Assembly: GCA_020622085.1 (NCBI GenBank)
Contig: JAHRYM010000001.1
Location: 372,001 to 436,000, forward strand
Source of the DNA: Paracoccaceae bacterium
GTDB taxonomy: Bacteria; Pseudomonadota; Alphaproteobacteria; Rhodobacterales; Rhodobacteraceae
Length of the DNA stretch: 64,000 nt
Direction of reading: 5' to 3'
The position numbers and the translations under genes were made by a program. The stretch's first letter is position 1. Each line of letters starts with the position of its first letter. Below are positions 19,509-32,992 of this stretch, piece after piece. The notes beneath the pieces are model-generated. The model was not told the origin of the DNA, ran no database searches, and saw only the letters and a program-made list of their open reading frames with translations.

Positions 19509-20336
19509 ATGGAAATCAAGACGATGCACGAAGCGATCACTGCCGGTGGCGGGCTGGTCCTTCTGGGGTGCGGGCAGATGGGGTCGGCGATGCTGGCCGG
19601 CTGGCTGAACGGCGGTCTGGCGCCATCACAGGTTTGGGTGGTCGAGCCGCGCCCCTCGGACTGGCTGAAGGGGGCGGGCGTGCACCTGAACGAGCCGCTG
19701 CCTGCCTCGCCTGCCATCGTGCTGATTGCGGTCAAGCCGCAGATGATGGGGGAAGCGCTTCCGGTGCTGAAGGCGCTGGGGAACGGGCGCACGCTGTTCC
19801 TGACCGTTGCGGCGGGAACCACCATCGCCACCTATGAGGCGGTTCTTGGGGCGGGGACGCCGATCATCCGCGCGATGCCGAATACGCCCGCCGCCATCGG
19901 CCGGGGGATCACCGCAATCATCGGCAATGCAAATGCCTCGGGCTTGCATCTGGATCTTGCAGAGGGGCTTCTGTCGGCCGTGGGGCTGGTTGAGCGGCTC
20001 GAGGGCGAACACCAGATGGATGCCGTTACGGCGGTCTCGGGTTCCGGCCCGGCCTATGTCTTCCACCTGATCGAGACGCTGGCCGCCGCTGGAGTGGCCG
20101 AGGGGCTGCCGGCCGATCTGGCGCTGCGGCTGGCCCGGGCCACGGTGGCCGGGGCAGGGGCCCTGGCCGAGAAATCGGATCAGGCGCCTGGGCAGTTGCG
20201 GGTCAATGTCACCTCGCCGGGCGGCACGACGGCGGCGGCGCTTGATGTGCTGATGAACGCCGAAACGGGGTTCCCGGCGCTGTTGCGGCGGGCTGTCCAT
20301 GCCGCGGCCGAGCGCGGGCGGGAGCTTGGCAAATGA
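19509..20336 (+). CDS. proC: Pyrroline-5-carboxylate reductase
   Basis: A 275-residue enzyme for the last step of proline synthesis, NADPH-dependent. The Rossmann motif LLGCGQMGSAM is near residues 18-28; the substrate loop AVSGSGPAYVFHLIETLA and the C-terminal VTSPGGTTAAALDVL are diagnostic. A ggagggatttc ribosome binding site precedes the ATG. It overlaps csaA by 4 nt. Confidence 0.96.
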   Translation: MEIKTMHEAITAGGGLVLLGCGQMGSAMLAGWLNGGLAPSQVWVVEPRPSDWLKGAGVHLNEPLPASPAIVLIAVKPQMMGEALPVLKALGNGRTLFLTVAAGTTIATYEAVLGAGTPIIRAMPNTPAAIGRGITAIIGNANASGLHLDLAEGLLSAVGLVERLEGEHQMDAVTAVSGSGPAYVFHLIETLAAAGVAEGLPADLALRLARATVAGAGALAEKSDQAPGQLRVNVTSPGGTTAAALDVLMNAETGFPALLRRAVHAAAERGRELGK

Positions 20337-20695
20337 CGGATGCCATGGATGAGGCCGCCCCGACCATCGGGTTCGATGATTTCCTCAGGGTCGATATCCG
20401 CGTCGGGCGGATCACGCGGGCCGAGCCGTTCCCCGAGGCGCGCAAGCCGGCCTACAAACTCTGGATCGATTTCGGCCCCGGCATCGGGGAAAAGCGATCC
20501 TCGGCCCAGATTACCCGGCACTACACGCCAGAAGGGCTGGTCGGGCGGCAGGTTCTGGCGGTGATCAACTTTCCGCCGCGTCAGATCGGCAAGGTCCGTT
20601 CCGAGGTGCTGACCCTGGGCGTGCCCGATGCGGATGGTGAGGTGGTGCTGATTTCCCCGGGCCATGACGTGCCCGAGGGCGGGCGCCTTTTCTGA
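20333..20695 (+). CDS. csaA: CsaA-type tRNA-binding protein
   Basis: A 120-residue OB-fold protein. The family core FLRVDIRVGRITRAEPFPEARKPAYKL and the C-terminal GVPDADGEVVLISPGHDVP are complete. CsaA was described as an export-related chaperone and binds tRNA; its role is still debated. The ATGA overlap with proC indicates co-translation. Confidence 0.93.
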   Translation: MTDAMDEAAPTIGFDDFLRVDIRVGRITRAEPFPEARKPAYKLWIDFGPGIGEKRSSAQITRHYTPEGLVGRQVLAVINFPPRQIGKVRSEVLTLGVPDADGEVVLISPGHDVPEGGRLF

Positions 20696-20802
20696 GGCAA
20701 TGGCAACCGGCCGTGCCTTGCGCCGCCTTGCCGTTACCCTCCGCTCCGCCTGGACAAGGGCAGGATGCGGGATGCGCCATCACCTTTGTGCCGCGATGCA
20801 GC

Positions 20803-21028
20803 TTGACTTGGCGCCGATGAAGCGCCATGTCATTGGCTGACCTGCCGCCGCTGCCGCGTGAGCAGCCGTTCCCCGCGTGGGAACAGGGCGCAGGTCAGGA
20901 CTGGTTCCCACGTCACGCAGGGGTCCGGCGGCCTGTTCAGGCCGCGCCCCGCAATCGACGGACACGCCCCTTGGTGTGCCCGGAACCAGACGTTTGAATG
21001 GCGCCCAAGATGCGCAACAGGAAGACCA
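20803..21028 (+). promoter_or_regulatory. Structured leader of the rhlE-type helicase gene
   Basis: TTGACT at 20803-20808 may be a -35 box, though the -10 is poor. The following 220 bases have no gene but several exact pairings: 20837-20845 with 20890-20898 (9 bp), 20876-20884 with 20904-20912 (9 bp), 20901-20908 with 20982-20989 (8 bp), and local hairpins 20928-20945 and 20963-20978. The first two cross each other, and the third competes with the second. Confidence 0.5.
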
Positions 21029-22291
<1,263 letters not shown>

Positions 22292-22322
22292 ACGTCGCCC
22301 GGTCCGCGACCGGATGAGCGGG

Positions 22323-22349
22323 GGGCGCCACCTGAGGGGTGGCGCCCTT
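22323..22349 (+). terminator. Terminator after rhlE
   Basis: A perfect 10-bp stem (22323-22332 with 22338-22347), 5-nt loop, and a short T-containing tail, between convergent genes. Confidence 0.6.
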
Positions 22350-22355
22350 GCCGTT

Positions 22356-22808
22356 TCAGACTGCTTCCTGTTCCAGATGCAGCTTCATGTCGATCAGCAC
22401 CTGCTGGATCGCAAGCGTCTCGTTCAGCAGCCGCTTGGCCTCGTTGATCGAGATCTTGCCATCCTCGATCGACAGGTTGTACTCGCCCATCAACATGGCG
22501 AAGCGTTGTGACAGCGTGACGACATCGGCGTTCACGCCACCTTTTGCGGTATTGCTGGCGTGGTCGTCGGCATGTGAAAGCGTGATGCCCCGCAAATCGG
22601 CCAGTGCCGCCGTGACATGGGGGAAGCGTGCCGCCGCCTCGATCGCAGCGACCACGTCGATCGGCATGAAACGATCGGCATGTTCGGGATCATCCGAGTA
22701 ATAGCGCCCGAGCGTCGCCTTGGACTTTCCCGAAATCCTCGCCGCCGCCTCGATGCCGATTTCCTTGACCAGGGCTTCGGTGTGGCGCTTCAGATAGGTT
22801 CCCGACAT
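22356..22808 (-). CDS. Hypothetical protein with HTH-like N-terminus
   Basis: A 150-residue protein. The first 60 residues resemble a helix-turn-helix of the phage-repressor type (AAARISGKSKATLGRYYSDD). The second half (about 90-145) is a long charged helix likely to be coiled coil, rich in Leu and Glu. There are no membrane segments. The start is supported by gagga 7 nt upstream. I do not recognise a named family; a DNA-binding role is inferred only. Confidence 0.75.
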   Translation of the reverse strand: MSGTYLKRHTEALVKEIGIEAAARISGKSKATLGRYYSDDPEHADRFMPIDVVAAIEAAARFPHVTAALADLRGITLSHADDHASNTAKGGVNADVVTLSQRFAMLMGEYNLSIEDGKISINEAKRLLNETLAIQQVLIDMKLHLEQEAV

Positions 22809-22855
22809 TTTCCTCAGACCCTCTTTCCCTGTCCCTTCGGTCGCCCGACCAGGCC

Positions 22856-26185
<3,330 letters not shown>

Positions 26186-26213
26186 CTCGGACCCCTTCGT
26201 GCAAACTGTCGGG

Positions 26214-26241
26214 GTTATAGCCGTCGCGGGCGGGCGCGCAA
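26214..26241 (-). promoter_or_regulatory. carB promoter
   Basis: On the minus strand TTGCGC (26241-26236), a 16-bp spacer and TATAAC (26219-26214), 29 nt before the carB ATG. Confidence 0.55.
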
Positions 26242-26252
26242 GGGGCCAGCGG

Positions 26253-27614
26253 TCAGGAAGTCGGCCTCCGGGCGGGATCGCGGCCCCAGATCGGGCGGGC
26301 AAGGGCGAAGCCCGCCGCGATCAGGATAGTGCCGAATGTGCCGACAAGCTGCGGCCCGTTCAAGAGCCAGTCAAGGTCCCTGGCAACGGGCCGCAAGCCC
26401 AGGATGAAAAATGCTCCCATACCCATCAAGAGCCCGGACCTGCCGAAGCGTTCGAATGCCATCGGCGCAAAGGCCAGCGGCGCCATGTAGTGATACCCCC
26501 AGGCCACAGGGCCCAGCAACGTCAGGGTCACCATTGCCAACGGCCAGATCGCGGCCTCTGCGGACAGACCCGGACGGCGATGAAGCATCCAACCGAATGC
26601 AACCAGCGCGCCGATCTGGGCTATCTGCCCTGCCAGCGCCATCAACCACGGCTTCGTCGTCACATACCAACCGAATACCTCTTCGGGAGCTGCGGAATTA
26701 ACCGGCACGACTATGGTCGCCAGCCGCTCTGGCATGAGCAATTGCGTGAGGCTTGCATCGAGATTGAACGACAGCGCGGTCAGCAGGACGCTGTGGCTGA
26801 TGCTTGACAGCAGGGCCAGGAAGGTTTCATGCAGCGGCCAGCCGGCCACGGCCACCGAAAGGAGGCCTAGCAGGCCGCCGACAAGGGCGAAGCTTGCCAC
26901 GGCCCGGTAGCGCCCCGAGGCAAGCCAGAGGACGACAAACAGCACCGGATAGACCTTCAGCGCCGCAGCCAGGCCAAGTGCGACCCCGGCGGCGACCTCC
27001 TTGCCCTTGATCGCCCTTTCGATGGCAAGCACCGTCAGGAAGGACACAAGGATTTGCGGCTGGTTCTGCAGAAGCGCCACGATGCCGACAGGCGGCAGCA
27101 GCACGAACGCCAGGCCCAGCAGAAGAAACAGCCATTGTTTCATTGCAGGCGCTGCGATCCTGTGCGCCAGAAGGACCATGGCCGGCACAAGAATGGCGTT
27201 GATCGTGCTGACCACCCAGACGACCGCTCCGAAATCGGCGATCCTGGTCAGATGCCCCATCGCCCAGGCCCAGAGTGGTGGATAGAGGAAGGGATAGGCT
27301 TCGCCCTTCGCGCCGGGAACATAGGGGGCTTGCTGCCAGGATTGCGGGATCAGCATTGTGAACGGTCGGTCCGCGGTTGGGTAAACCTGGGACAGCTCAC
27401 CGCTGGAAAGGGCAATCCCCGCGTTCCACAGCGCCAGAAAGTCGGCGGAACCGCCGATGCGGAAGGCGGGGGCAAGCACCAGCAGGAAGACCAGCAGAAG
27501 CGCGACGGTCACGGCCCGGTCAAGTCCGGGATGCGCGCGGGATGTACCTTCCTGCGCCGGTGAAGGCGGCGATACGGCAGGCAGCCAGCCATCGTTTTCA
27601 ATTCTGAATGACAT
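26253..27614 (-). CDS. GT87-type (DUF2029) integral membrane glycosyltransferase
   Basis: A 453-residue protein with about 10-12 hydrophobic helices. Family features: an early acidic loop [13 protein letters not shown], the tract [11 protein letters not shown], and [16 protein letters not shown] in the middle. GT87 enzymes use polyprenyl-phosphate sugars on the outer face of the membrane; the known examples are mycobacterial mannosyltransferases. The substrate here is unknown. The start at 27614 is uncertain, as no strong ribosome binding site is seen. Confidence 0.82.
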   Translation of the reverse strand: MSFRIENDGWLPAVSPPSPAQEGTSRAHPGLDRAVTVALLLVFLLVLAPAFRIGGSADFLALWNAGIALSSGELSQVYPTADRPFTMLIPQSWQQAPYVPGAKGEAYPFLYPPLWAWAMGHLTRIADFGAVVWVVSTINAILVPAMVLLAHRIAAPAMKQWLFLLLGLAFVLLPPVGIVALLQNQPQILVSFLTVLAIERAIKGKEVAAGVALGLAAALKVYPVLFVVLWLASGRYRAVASFALVGGLLGLLSVAVAGWPLHETFLALLSSISHSVLLTALSFNLDASLTQLLMPERLATIVVPVNSAAPEEVFGWYVTTKPWLMALAGQIAQIGALVAFGWMLHRRPGLSAEAAIWPLAMVTLTLLGPVAWGYHYMAPLAFAPMAFERFGRSGLLMGMGAFFILGLRPVARDLDWLLNGPQLVGTFGTILIAAGFALARPIWGRDPARRPTS

Positions 27615-27740
27615 TGCCCAGGAAAATGCCCTTGCGTTGAACAGCGTCTGGCTAGTGAAGAAAAGCGGCCAAAGTAGGAATTGTTTCTGTCCATGCCTGA
27701 AATCACCCCATTTTGCGCGCCAAGTGACCCGGCAGCGGCC

Positions 27741-27769
27741 TTGACTTCCCGCCCCTGTCACGCTGTATC
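27741..27769 (+). promoter_or_regulatory. aspS promoter
   Basis: TTGACT (27741-27746), 17-bp spacer and TGTATC (27764-27769), 37 nt before the aspS start. Confidence 0.6.
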
Positions 27770-27805
27770 GGCGCGACTGCTTTGCCTCCGGAAAGGGGAT
27801 CCATG

Positions 27806-29584
27806 ATGCACGCCTATCGCAGCCATACCTGCGCCGATCTGAACACGTCCCATGCGGGCCAGGATGTGCGCCTGTCGGGCTGGGTGCATCGGGTGCGCGA
27901 TCATGGCGGGGTGCTGTTCATCGACCTGCGCGACCATTACGGCATGACGCAGATCCTGTGCGATGGCGACAGCCCGGCCTTCAGGGCGCTGGAGGCGGTT
28001 CGGGCCGAATTCGTCATCCGCATCGACGGCACCGTGAAGCTGCGCGACGAAAGCCTGGTGAACCCCAGGATCCCGACAGGAGAGATCGAGGTTTACGCGC
28101 GCGACGTGACCGTTCTGGGCGCGGCCGACGAACTGCCGCTGCCGGTCTTCGGCGATGTCGAATACCCGGAAGAAACCCGCCTGACCTACCGTTTCCTCGA
28201 CCTGCGCCGCGAAGGTCTGCACCAGAACATGATGCTGCGGTCAAACGTGGTGCGGTCCTTGCGCAACCGGATGTGGGGCCAGGGCTTCACCGAATTCCAG
28301 ACCCCGATCATCACCGCCAGCAGCCCCGAGGGCGCGCGCGACTTCCTCGTGCCGTCGCGGCTGCATCCGGGCAAGTTCTACGCCCTGCCGCAGGCGCCGC
28401 AGCAGTTCAAGCAGCTGATCATGGTCGCGGGCTTTGACCGCTATTTCCAGATCGCGCCCTGCTTCCGCGACGAAGACCCGCGCGCCGACCGCAGCCCGAC
28501 CGATTTCTACCAGTTGGATATCGAGATGTCCTTCGTGGAACAGGAAGACGTGTTCCAGACCGTCCAGCCGGTGATCCAGGGCCTGTTCGAGGAATTCGGC
28601 GGCGGGCGCAAGGTGGATACCGACTGGCCGCGCATCGCCTACAAGGACGCGCTGATGTGGTACGGCTCGGACAAGCCGGACCTGCGCAACCCGATCCGGA
28701 TGCAGGTCGTGTCCGAACATTTCGCCGGTTCGGGCTTTGCGATCTTTGCCAAGCTTCTGGAAGCGCCGGGCCACGAAATCCGTGCCATCCCGGCGCCGAC
28801 GGGGGGCAGCCGCAAGTTCTGCGACCGGATGAACGCGTTTGCGCAGAAGGAAGGCCTGCCGGGGATGGGCTACATCTTCTGGCGGGAAGCCGAGGATGGA
28901 TCGGGGATGGAGGCCGCAGGCCCGCTGGCCAAGAATATCGGACCCGAGCGGACTGAGGCGATCCGCCAGCAGCTTGGCCTGAAGTCGGGCGATGCGGCGT
29001 TCTTCCTTGGCGGCAAGCCCGAAACCTTCGAGGCGATCGCCGGACGGGCAAGGAACGAGATTGGCCGCGAACTGGGCCTGACCGAAGAAAACTGCTTCCG
29101 CTTTGCCTGGATCGTCGATTTCCCGATGTATGAAAAGGACGCCGACGGCAAGATCGACTTCAGCCACAACCCGTTCTCGATGCCGCAGGGCGGGCTTGAG
29201 GCGCTGAACGGCGATCCGCTGAAGGTTCACGCCTGGCAATACGATCTGGCCTGCAACGGCTATGAGCTGATTTCGGGCGGGATCCGCAACCATACGCCGG
29301 ACATCATGTTCAAGGCCTTCGAGATCGCCGGTTATGGCCGGGACGAGGTCGAAAAGCGCTTCGGCGGCATGGTCAAGGCCTTCCGCTATGGCGCGCCGCC
29401 GCACGGGGGTTGCGCTGCCGGGATCGACCGGATCGTGATGCTTTTGGCGGACGAGGCGAACATTCGGCAGGTGATCATGTTCCCGATGAACCAGCGCGCG
29501 GAAGACCTGATGATGGGTGCGCCGTCGGAACCCACGAACGAACAGCTGCGCGAATTGCGGCTCAGGGCGATGCCAAAGGAGTGA
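27806..29584 (+). CDS. aspS: Aspartyl-tRNA synthetase (bacterial type)
   Basis: A 592-residue class IIb synthetase. The N-terminal anticodon OB fold ([19 protein letters not shown]), motif 2 ([20 protein letters not shown]), the bacterial GAD insertion and motif 3 ([14 protein letters not shown]) are all present. It may also charge tRNA-Asn if no AsnRS exists, which cannot be judged here. ATGs at 27803 and 27806 are adjacent; [13 protein letters not shown] matches the family start. Confidence 0.97.
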   Translation: MHAYRSHTCADLNTSHAGQDVRLSGWVHRVRDHGGVLFIDLRDHYGMTQILCDGDSPAFRALEAVRAEFVIRIDGTVKLRDESLVNPRIPTGEIEVYARDVTVLGAADELPLPVFGDVEYPEETRLTYRFLDLRREGLHQNMMLRSNVVRSLRNRMWGQGFTEFQTPIITASSPEGARDFLVPSRLHPGKFYALPQAPQQFKQLIMVAGFDRYFQIAPCFRDEDPRADRSPTDFYQLDIEMSFVEQEDVFQTVQPVIQGLFEEFGGGRKVDTDWPRIAYKDALMWYGSDKPDLRNPIRMQVVSEHFAGSGFAIFAKLLEAPGHEIRAIPAPTGGSRKFCDRMNAFAQKEGLPGMGYIFWREAEDGSGMEAAGPLAKNIGPERTEAIRQQLGLKSGDAAFFLGGKPETFEAIAGRARNEIGRELGLTEENCFRFAWIVDFPMYEKDADGKIDFSHNPFSMPQGGLEALNGDPLKVHAWQYDLACNGYELISGGIRNHTPDIMFKAFEIAGYGRDEVEKRFGGMVKAFRYGAPPHGGCAAGIDRIVMLLADEANIRQVIMFPMNQRAEDLMMGAPSEPTNEQLRELRLRAMPKE

Positions 29585-29602
29585 TCCGGGCCGCTGTCGG
29601 AA

Positions 29603-29641
29603 AAAGCAAAAGGCGCAGGATCGACCTGCGCCTTTTGCTTT
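29603..29641 (+). terminator. Strong terminator after aspS
   Basis: A perfect 17-bp stem (29603-29619 with 29625-29641), loop atcga, with T-rich 3' arm. The A-rich 5' arm makes it usable in both directions, so it may also end the small minus-strand gene beside it. Confidence 0.9.
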
Positions 29642-29695
29642 GGGCGGCACCGCGAGGGGGCCGTGCGAGCGATGCGCGCATCCGGATTTCGTCGG

Positions 29696-29824
29696 TCAGA
29701 GTGCGCGGGCTGCCGTTGCAATGACGGAAAAGGCCAACGACAGCGCGCCGACGCCGAACATGGTCCAATGTGCCGCGCGGGTCAGGCGATCATTTGTCAC
29801 CAGGCGATGAAGTCCTGCTTTCAC
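29696..29824 (-). CDS. Small single-helix membrane protein, GTG start
   Basis: A 42-residue frame starting at GTG 29824, with AGGAG 8 nt upstream and a TGA at 29696-29698. Residues about 22-41 form one hydrophobic helix (MFGVGALSLAFSVIATAARA) after a basic N-terminus (KAGLHRLVTNDRLTR), giving an N-in orientation. A terminator lies downstream in the same direction. I do not know a family. The ribosome binding site and helix support it; the short length limits certainty. Confidence 0.5.
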   Translation of the reverse strand: MKAGLHRLVTNDRLTRAAHWTMFGVGALSLAFSVIATAARAL

Positions 29825-30001
29825 GTCTGTTACTCCTGCTACCATGATAAAACTCGTCCTGGTCCAAGGGTGTCTGCGGATTGCGGCGTGAATGCGGTAG
29901 GTCTGCGCCGCGCTTCGGGCATTTTCGGCACCTTTTCCGCGCAGGGCGTTCCGTGTTTAGATCGCGCGAAACAAGTCCCGCCGCGGACGGAAGGAGGAGC
30001 C

Positions 30002-30706
30002 ATGCCGAGATTCGGTGAACCGATACCAGACTGGACACCACCGCCCTGGCCCGGGACGGAACCGCTGTCGGGCCGCTTTGCGCGGCTGGAACGGCTGGAC
30101 CCGGCGCGGCACGCGGCCGACCTGCACGAAGCCAACCTGGCTGACGATTCGATCTGGGATTACCTGGGCTACGGTCCCTTTGCCGCCGCAGCCGACTATC
30201 GCGCCTGGGCTGACGCCATGGCGGCCGAACGCGACCCGTGGTTCTGGGCGATCATCGACCAGGCGACCAGGAAACCGGCGGGTGTGGCCAGCTATCTGCG
30301 GATCACCCCTGCGCAGGGGGTCATCGAGGTGGGGCACATCTGCCTTTCGCCCGCCCTGCAGCGCACCCCGGCGGCGACGGAGGCGATGTTCCTGATGATG
30401 GACTGGGCCTTTGGCGCCGGCTATCGCCGGTATGAATGGAAATGTGATGCGCTGAACCAGCCCTCGCGCCGCGCGGCGCAGCGGCTTGGATTTTCCTACG
30501 AGGGCACATTCCGGCAGCACATGATCTACAAGGGCCGCAACCGCGACACCGCCTGGTTCGCCATTACGGACCGCAACTGGCCGGCGTTGCGTGCGGCCTT
30601 CCAGACCTGGTTCGCCCCGGGTAATTTCGAGGGCGGCAAGCAGATTCGGCGCCTGTCGGACCTGACGGCGCCGCATCTGGTCAGCCGCGATCCGGGGGCC
30701 GGCTGA
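30002..30706 (+). CDS. GNAT family N-acetyltransferase (RimJ/RimL-like)
   Basis: A 234-residue acetyltransferase. The GNAT core is visible: ERLDPARHAADLHEA early, EVGHICLSPALQRTPAATEAMFLMM (motif A region) near 112-136, and KCDALNQPSRRAAQRLGFSYEGTFRQH near 148-175, typical of the RimJ/RimL-like group. The substrate is unknown. The start follows aaggaggagcc. It is convergent with the response regulator gene, with no gap. Confidence 0.88.
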   Translation: MPRFGEPIPDWTPPPWPGTEPLSGRFARLERLDPARHAADLHEANLADDSIWDYLGYGPFAAAADYRAWADAMAAERDPWFWAIIDQATRKPAGVASYLRITPAQGVIEVGHICLSPALQRTPAATEAMFLMMDWAFGAGYRRYEWKCDALNQPSRRAAQRLGFSYEGTFRQHMIYKGRNRDTAWFAITDRNWPALRAAFQTWFAPGNFEGGKQIRRLSDLTAPHLVSRDPGAG

Positions 30707-31423
30707 TCAGAGCGCCCCGGCCCCGGCAGACAGTCTTTCGCGGACAAGGCCGCTCACGTGTCGCAGGCCCGCGTCCGTGGGACGCCCGCCGGGACGGGCA
30801 AGACCAGCCGCAGCCGTGGCGAGCGTGGCGTCATGGGCCACGCGCGCCACGCCGGTCAGGAAATGCGCCACATAGGAAATGGCATCGGCGTCAGGGCTGC
30901 TTCCCAGAAGGTCCGCGGCCAGTGCCAGATCGTCGCGCAGCGCCATCGGATCGGGGCTGACCTGTTCATCGGTCACCAGCGCAAGCATTCGCGGCGATGC
31001 GTCGGCGGGCAGGGCCGACAGGATCGCCTGCTGAAAGACTGCCAGCCGTTCGACCGGCTTTTCCAGAAACCCCGAAGCGCCGGCATCCTTCGCCGCCTGC
31101 GCCACATCCGGATCGCCGCTGGTGCCAAGCAGCACCGGGACGCGAGGGGTCGCCGCCGCGAGTTCGCGGATCAGATCAAGGCCCGAGCCATCCGGCAGGC
31201 CGACGTCGACGATCACCGCCGTCGGGCGATAGGCCTGAAGGTGGCGGTGCGCCGAACGCAGGCAATCCGCGCGCCGGATCCGGGCGCCGGAGCGAAGGCA
31301 CAACAGCCGCATCGCCTCGGATGCGAAGCGGCTGTCTTCGACCAGGAGCACCGTCAGGCCCAGAAGCGGATGCGCTGCGGTCGGCGGGCGGCGGGCCAAG
31401 AAGCGGGAAAGATCGTCGTCCAT
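30707..31423 (-). CDS. Orphan response regulator (receiver domain plus helical C-terminus)
   Basis: A 238-residue protein. The receiver domain spans about 25-150: VLLVEDSRF with acidic residues, phospho-acceptor in VIVDVGLPDGSG, LLGTSGDPD, and the conserved Lys in FLEKPV. The remaining 85 residues are helical, Ala-rich and without a recognisable DNA-binding motif; H residues such as VAHFLTGVARVAHD suggest a possible phosphotransfer-like or docking helix. The start is set by aggaggtccg. No partner kinase is adjacent. Confidence 0.82.
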   Translation of the reverse strand: MDDDLSRFLARRPPTAAHPLLGLTVLLVEDSRFASEAMRLLCLRSGARIRRADCLRSAHRHLQAYRPTAVIVDVGLPDGSGLDLIRELAAATPRVPVLLGTSGDPDVAQAAKDAGASGFLEKPVERLAVFQQAILSALPADASPRMLALVTDEQVSPDPMALRDDLALAADLLGSSPDADAISYVAHFLTGVARVAHDATLATAAAGLARPGGRPTDAGLRHVSGLVRERLSAGAGAL

Positions 31424-31513
31424 TCGGACCTCCTGAAAGCCGGGGCCTTCTGCCCGTCGAATCGACCCTAGCCGCGGAGTGCCTAACGCTTGGTAAATGA
31501 AGCCCCGCCTCAC

Positions 31514-31542
31514 TTGCACTGGCGCTCCTTGCGCGACATAAA
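31514..31542 (+). promoter_or_regulatory. Candidate promoter for mce
   Basis: TTGCAC (31514-31519), 17-bp spacer and CATAAA (31537-31542), 28 nt before the ATG. Confidence 0.4.
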
Positions 31543-31569
31543 CCGGTAACCCCGGAAAAGGAGCCCGCC

Positions 31570-31974
31570 ATGATCGGACGCTTGAACCATGTCGCAATCG
31601 CCGTGCCCGATCTGACTGCTGCGGCGGATCAGTATCGCAACACCCTGGGTGCCGTCGTGCGCGCCCCGCAGGACGAACCCGATCACGGCGTGACGGTGGT
31701 GTTCATCGAACTGCCCAACACCAAGATCGAGCTTCTGTATCCCTTGGGCGAAAACTCCCCCATCGCGGGCTTTCTGGAAAAGAACCCTGCGGGCGGCATC
31801 CATCACATCTGCTACGAGGTCGAGGACATCCTTGCCGCGCGTGACCGGCTGAAGGCAGCGGGCGCGCGGGTGCTGGGCAGTGGCGAGCCGAAGATCGGCG
31901 CGCATGGCAAGCCGGTGCTGTTCCTGCATCCGAAGGACTTCAACGGCTGTCTGGTCGAGCTGGAGCAGGTCTGA
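31570..31974 (+). CDS. mce: Methylmalonyl-CoA/ethylmalonyl-CoA epimerase
   Basis: A 134-residue vicinal-oxygen-chelate enzyme. LNHVAIAVPDL carries the first metal histidine; GIHHICYEVEDI and a late Glu (VELEQV) complete the site. It interconverts the (R) and (S) epimers in propionyl-CoA use and, in many Rhodobacteraceae, the ethylmalonyl-CoA pathway. The stop overlaps the next gene (TGATG). Confidence 0.95.
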   Translation: MIGRLNHVAIAVPDLTAAADQYRNTLGAVVRAPQDEPDHGVTVVFIELPNTKIELLYPLGENSPIAGFLEKNPAGGIHHICYEVEDILAARDRLKAAGARVLGSGEPKIGAHGKPVLFLHPKDFNGCLVELEQV

Positions 31975-32294
31975 TGAACCTGACCGGTGGCCTTGTCCTG
32001 TTCCTGACGATCTGGTTCATGGCATTCCTGACGATCCTGCCGATCGGGCACAAAAGCCAGTCGGACGCCGGCCATGTCGTGCCCGGCACGCCCGCGTCGG
32101 CCCCGGCCGAACTGAACATGCGCCGCAAGGTCGTGATCACCACGCTGGTCACGATCGTGATCTGGGCGATCTGCGCGGTGGTGTTGATCTCGGGCTGGAT
32201 ATCGATGGAGGATGTCGACTGGTTCGGCCGGCTGGAACCGCGCGAAATTCCTGCCGCCACACCCGCCGCGACCGCCACCCCTGCCGGAAACTAG
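31974..32294 (+). CDS. DUF1467 family membrane protein
   Basis: A 106-residue protein with two hydrophobic helices (about 5-22 and 53-74) joined by a loop containing GHKSQSDAGHVVPGTPASAP, the family signature. Function is unknown. It overlaps mce by one base and is usually found next to it in alphaproteobacteria. The Ala/Thr/Pro-rich tail overlaps the convergent EI24 gene by 4 nt. Confidence 0.88.
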   Translation: MNLTGGLVLFLTIWFMAFLTILPIGHKSQSDAGHVVPGTPASAPAELNMRRKVVITTLVTIVIWAICAVVLISGWISMEDVDWFGRLEPREIPAATPAATATPAGN

Positions 32295-32992
32295 CGCACC
32301 GGTCCCCGGCCCTGCATCCGGTGGAGCAGGTGCGTGAAGGTTGCCGCCCCCAGAACCGGCACGAGCAGGTTCACCACCGGAATCGTCAACGGCACCGCCA
32401 TCAGCCCGCCCGCCAGCCAGATCCGCCCGCCATTGGCGCGGCGCAGCGCCCTTGCCTCGGCCCGTGTCATCCGGCGCTGGGCGGCAAGTTCGAAATATTC
32501 GCGCCCCAGCAGATAGCCGTTCACCGCCCAGAACAGCACCGGCACGAAAGGTCCGGCCAGCGGCCACAGGATCAGCGCCAGCAGGTTCACAAGGATCAGC
32601 ACGCCCAGGAAATTCACGCTGCCGATCAGGGTGTCCCATAGCGATTGCAGCTGCGCGGGTGGCAGGGCGGGGTAGTGTCGGGCCTCGACGGCTTCGGCCA
32701 CCCGGTCGAGGAAAAGGCCGGAAAAGGCCGAGGCCACGGGGACCATCAGGAAGACCGACAGCACCGACAGCGCGACGGCGGCGCCCCAGTTCAGCACGGT
32801 GCCGATCCAGTCGACTCCGCCGATCCAGGGCAGCGTGATGGTCTGCGGCAGAAGCTGGTCCAGAAGCCAGATCGCGCCGACCGAGAAACCAATCAGCAGC
32901 AGGAACGCCAGCGCGATCCCCAGAAGCGTCACGCGCAGGAAGCGCCCGTCGCCCAGTTGCGCCAGCGCATCCCTGAAGGCGGCGAATATCAT
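32291..32992 (-). CDS. EI24 (CysZ-like) membrane protein
   Basis: A 233-residue protein with four main hydrophobic helices. The pattern FSGLFLDRVAEAVEARHYP followed by a membrane segment and REYFELAAQRRMTRAEARALRRANG matches the EI24/CysZ family, whose E. coli member takes up sulfate. Whether this one carries sulfate is not shown. It overlaps the following nitroreductase gene by 4 nt (ATGA) and is likely co-transcribed. Confidence 0.88.
   Translation of the reverse strand: MIFAAFRDALAQLGDGRFLRVTLLGIALAFLLLIGFSVGAIWLLDQLLPQTITLPWIGGVDWIGTVLNWGAAVALSVLSVFLMVPVASAFSGLFLDRVAEAVEARHYPALPPAQLQSLWDTLIGSVNFLGVLILVNLLALILWPLAGPFVPVLFWAVNGYLLGREYFELAAQRRMTRAEARALRRANGGRIWLAGGLMAVPLTIPVVNLLVPVLGAATFTHLLHRMQGRGPVR

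Noticed and set aside
20880-20990. SRP (4.5S) RNA, suggested by caggtcagg
   Set aside because: The essential GGAAGGAAGCAGCC-type loop is missing, and the structure fits a leader better.
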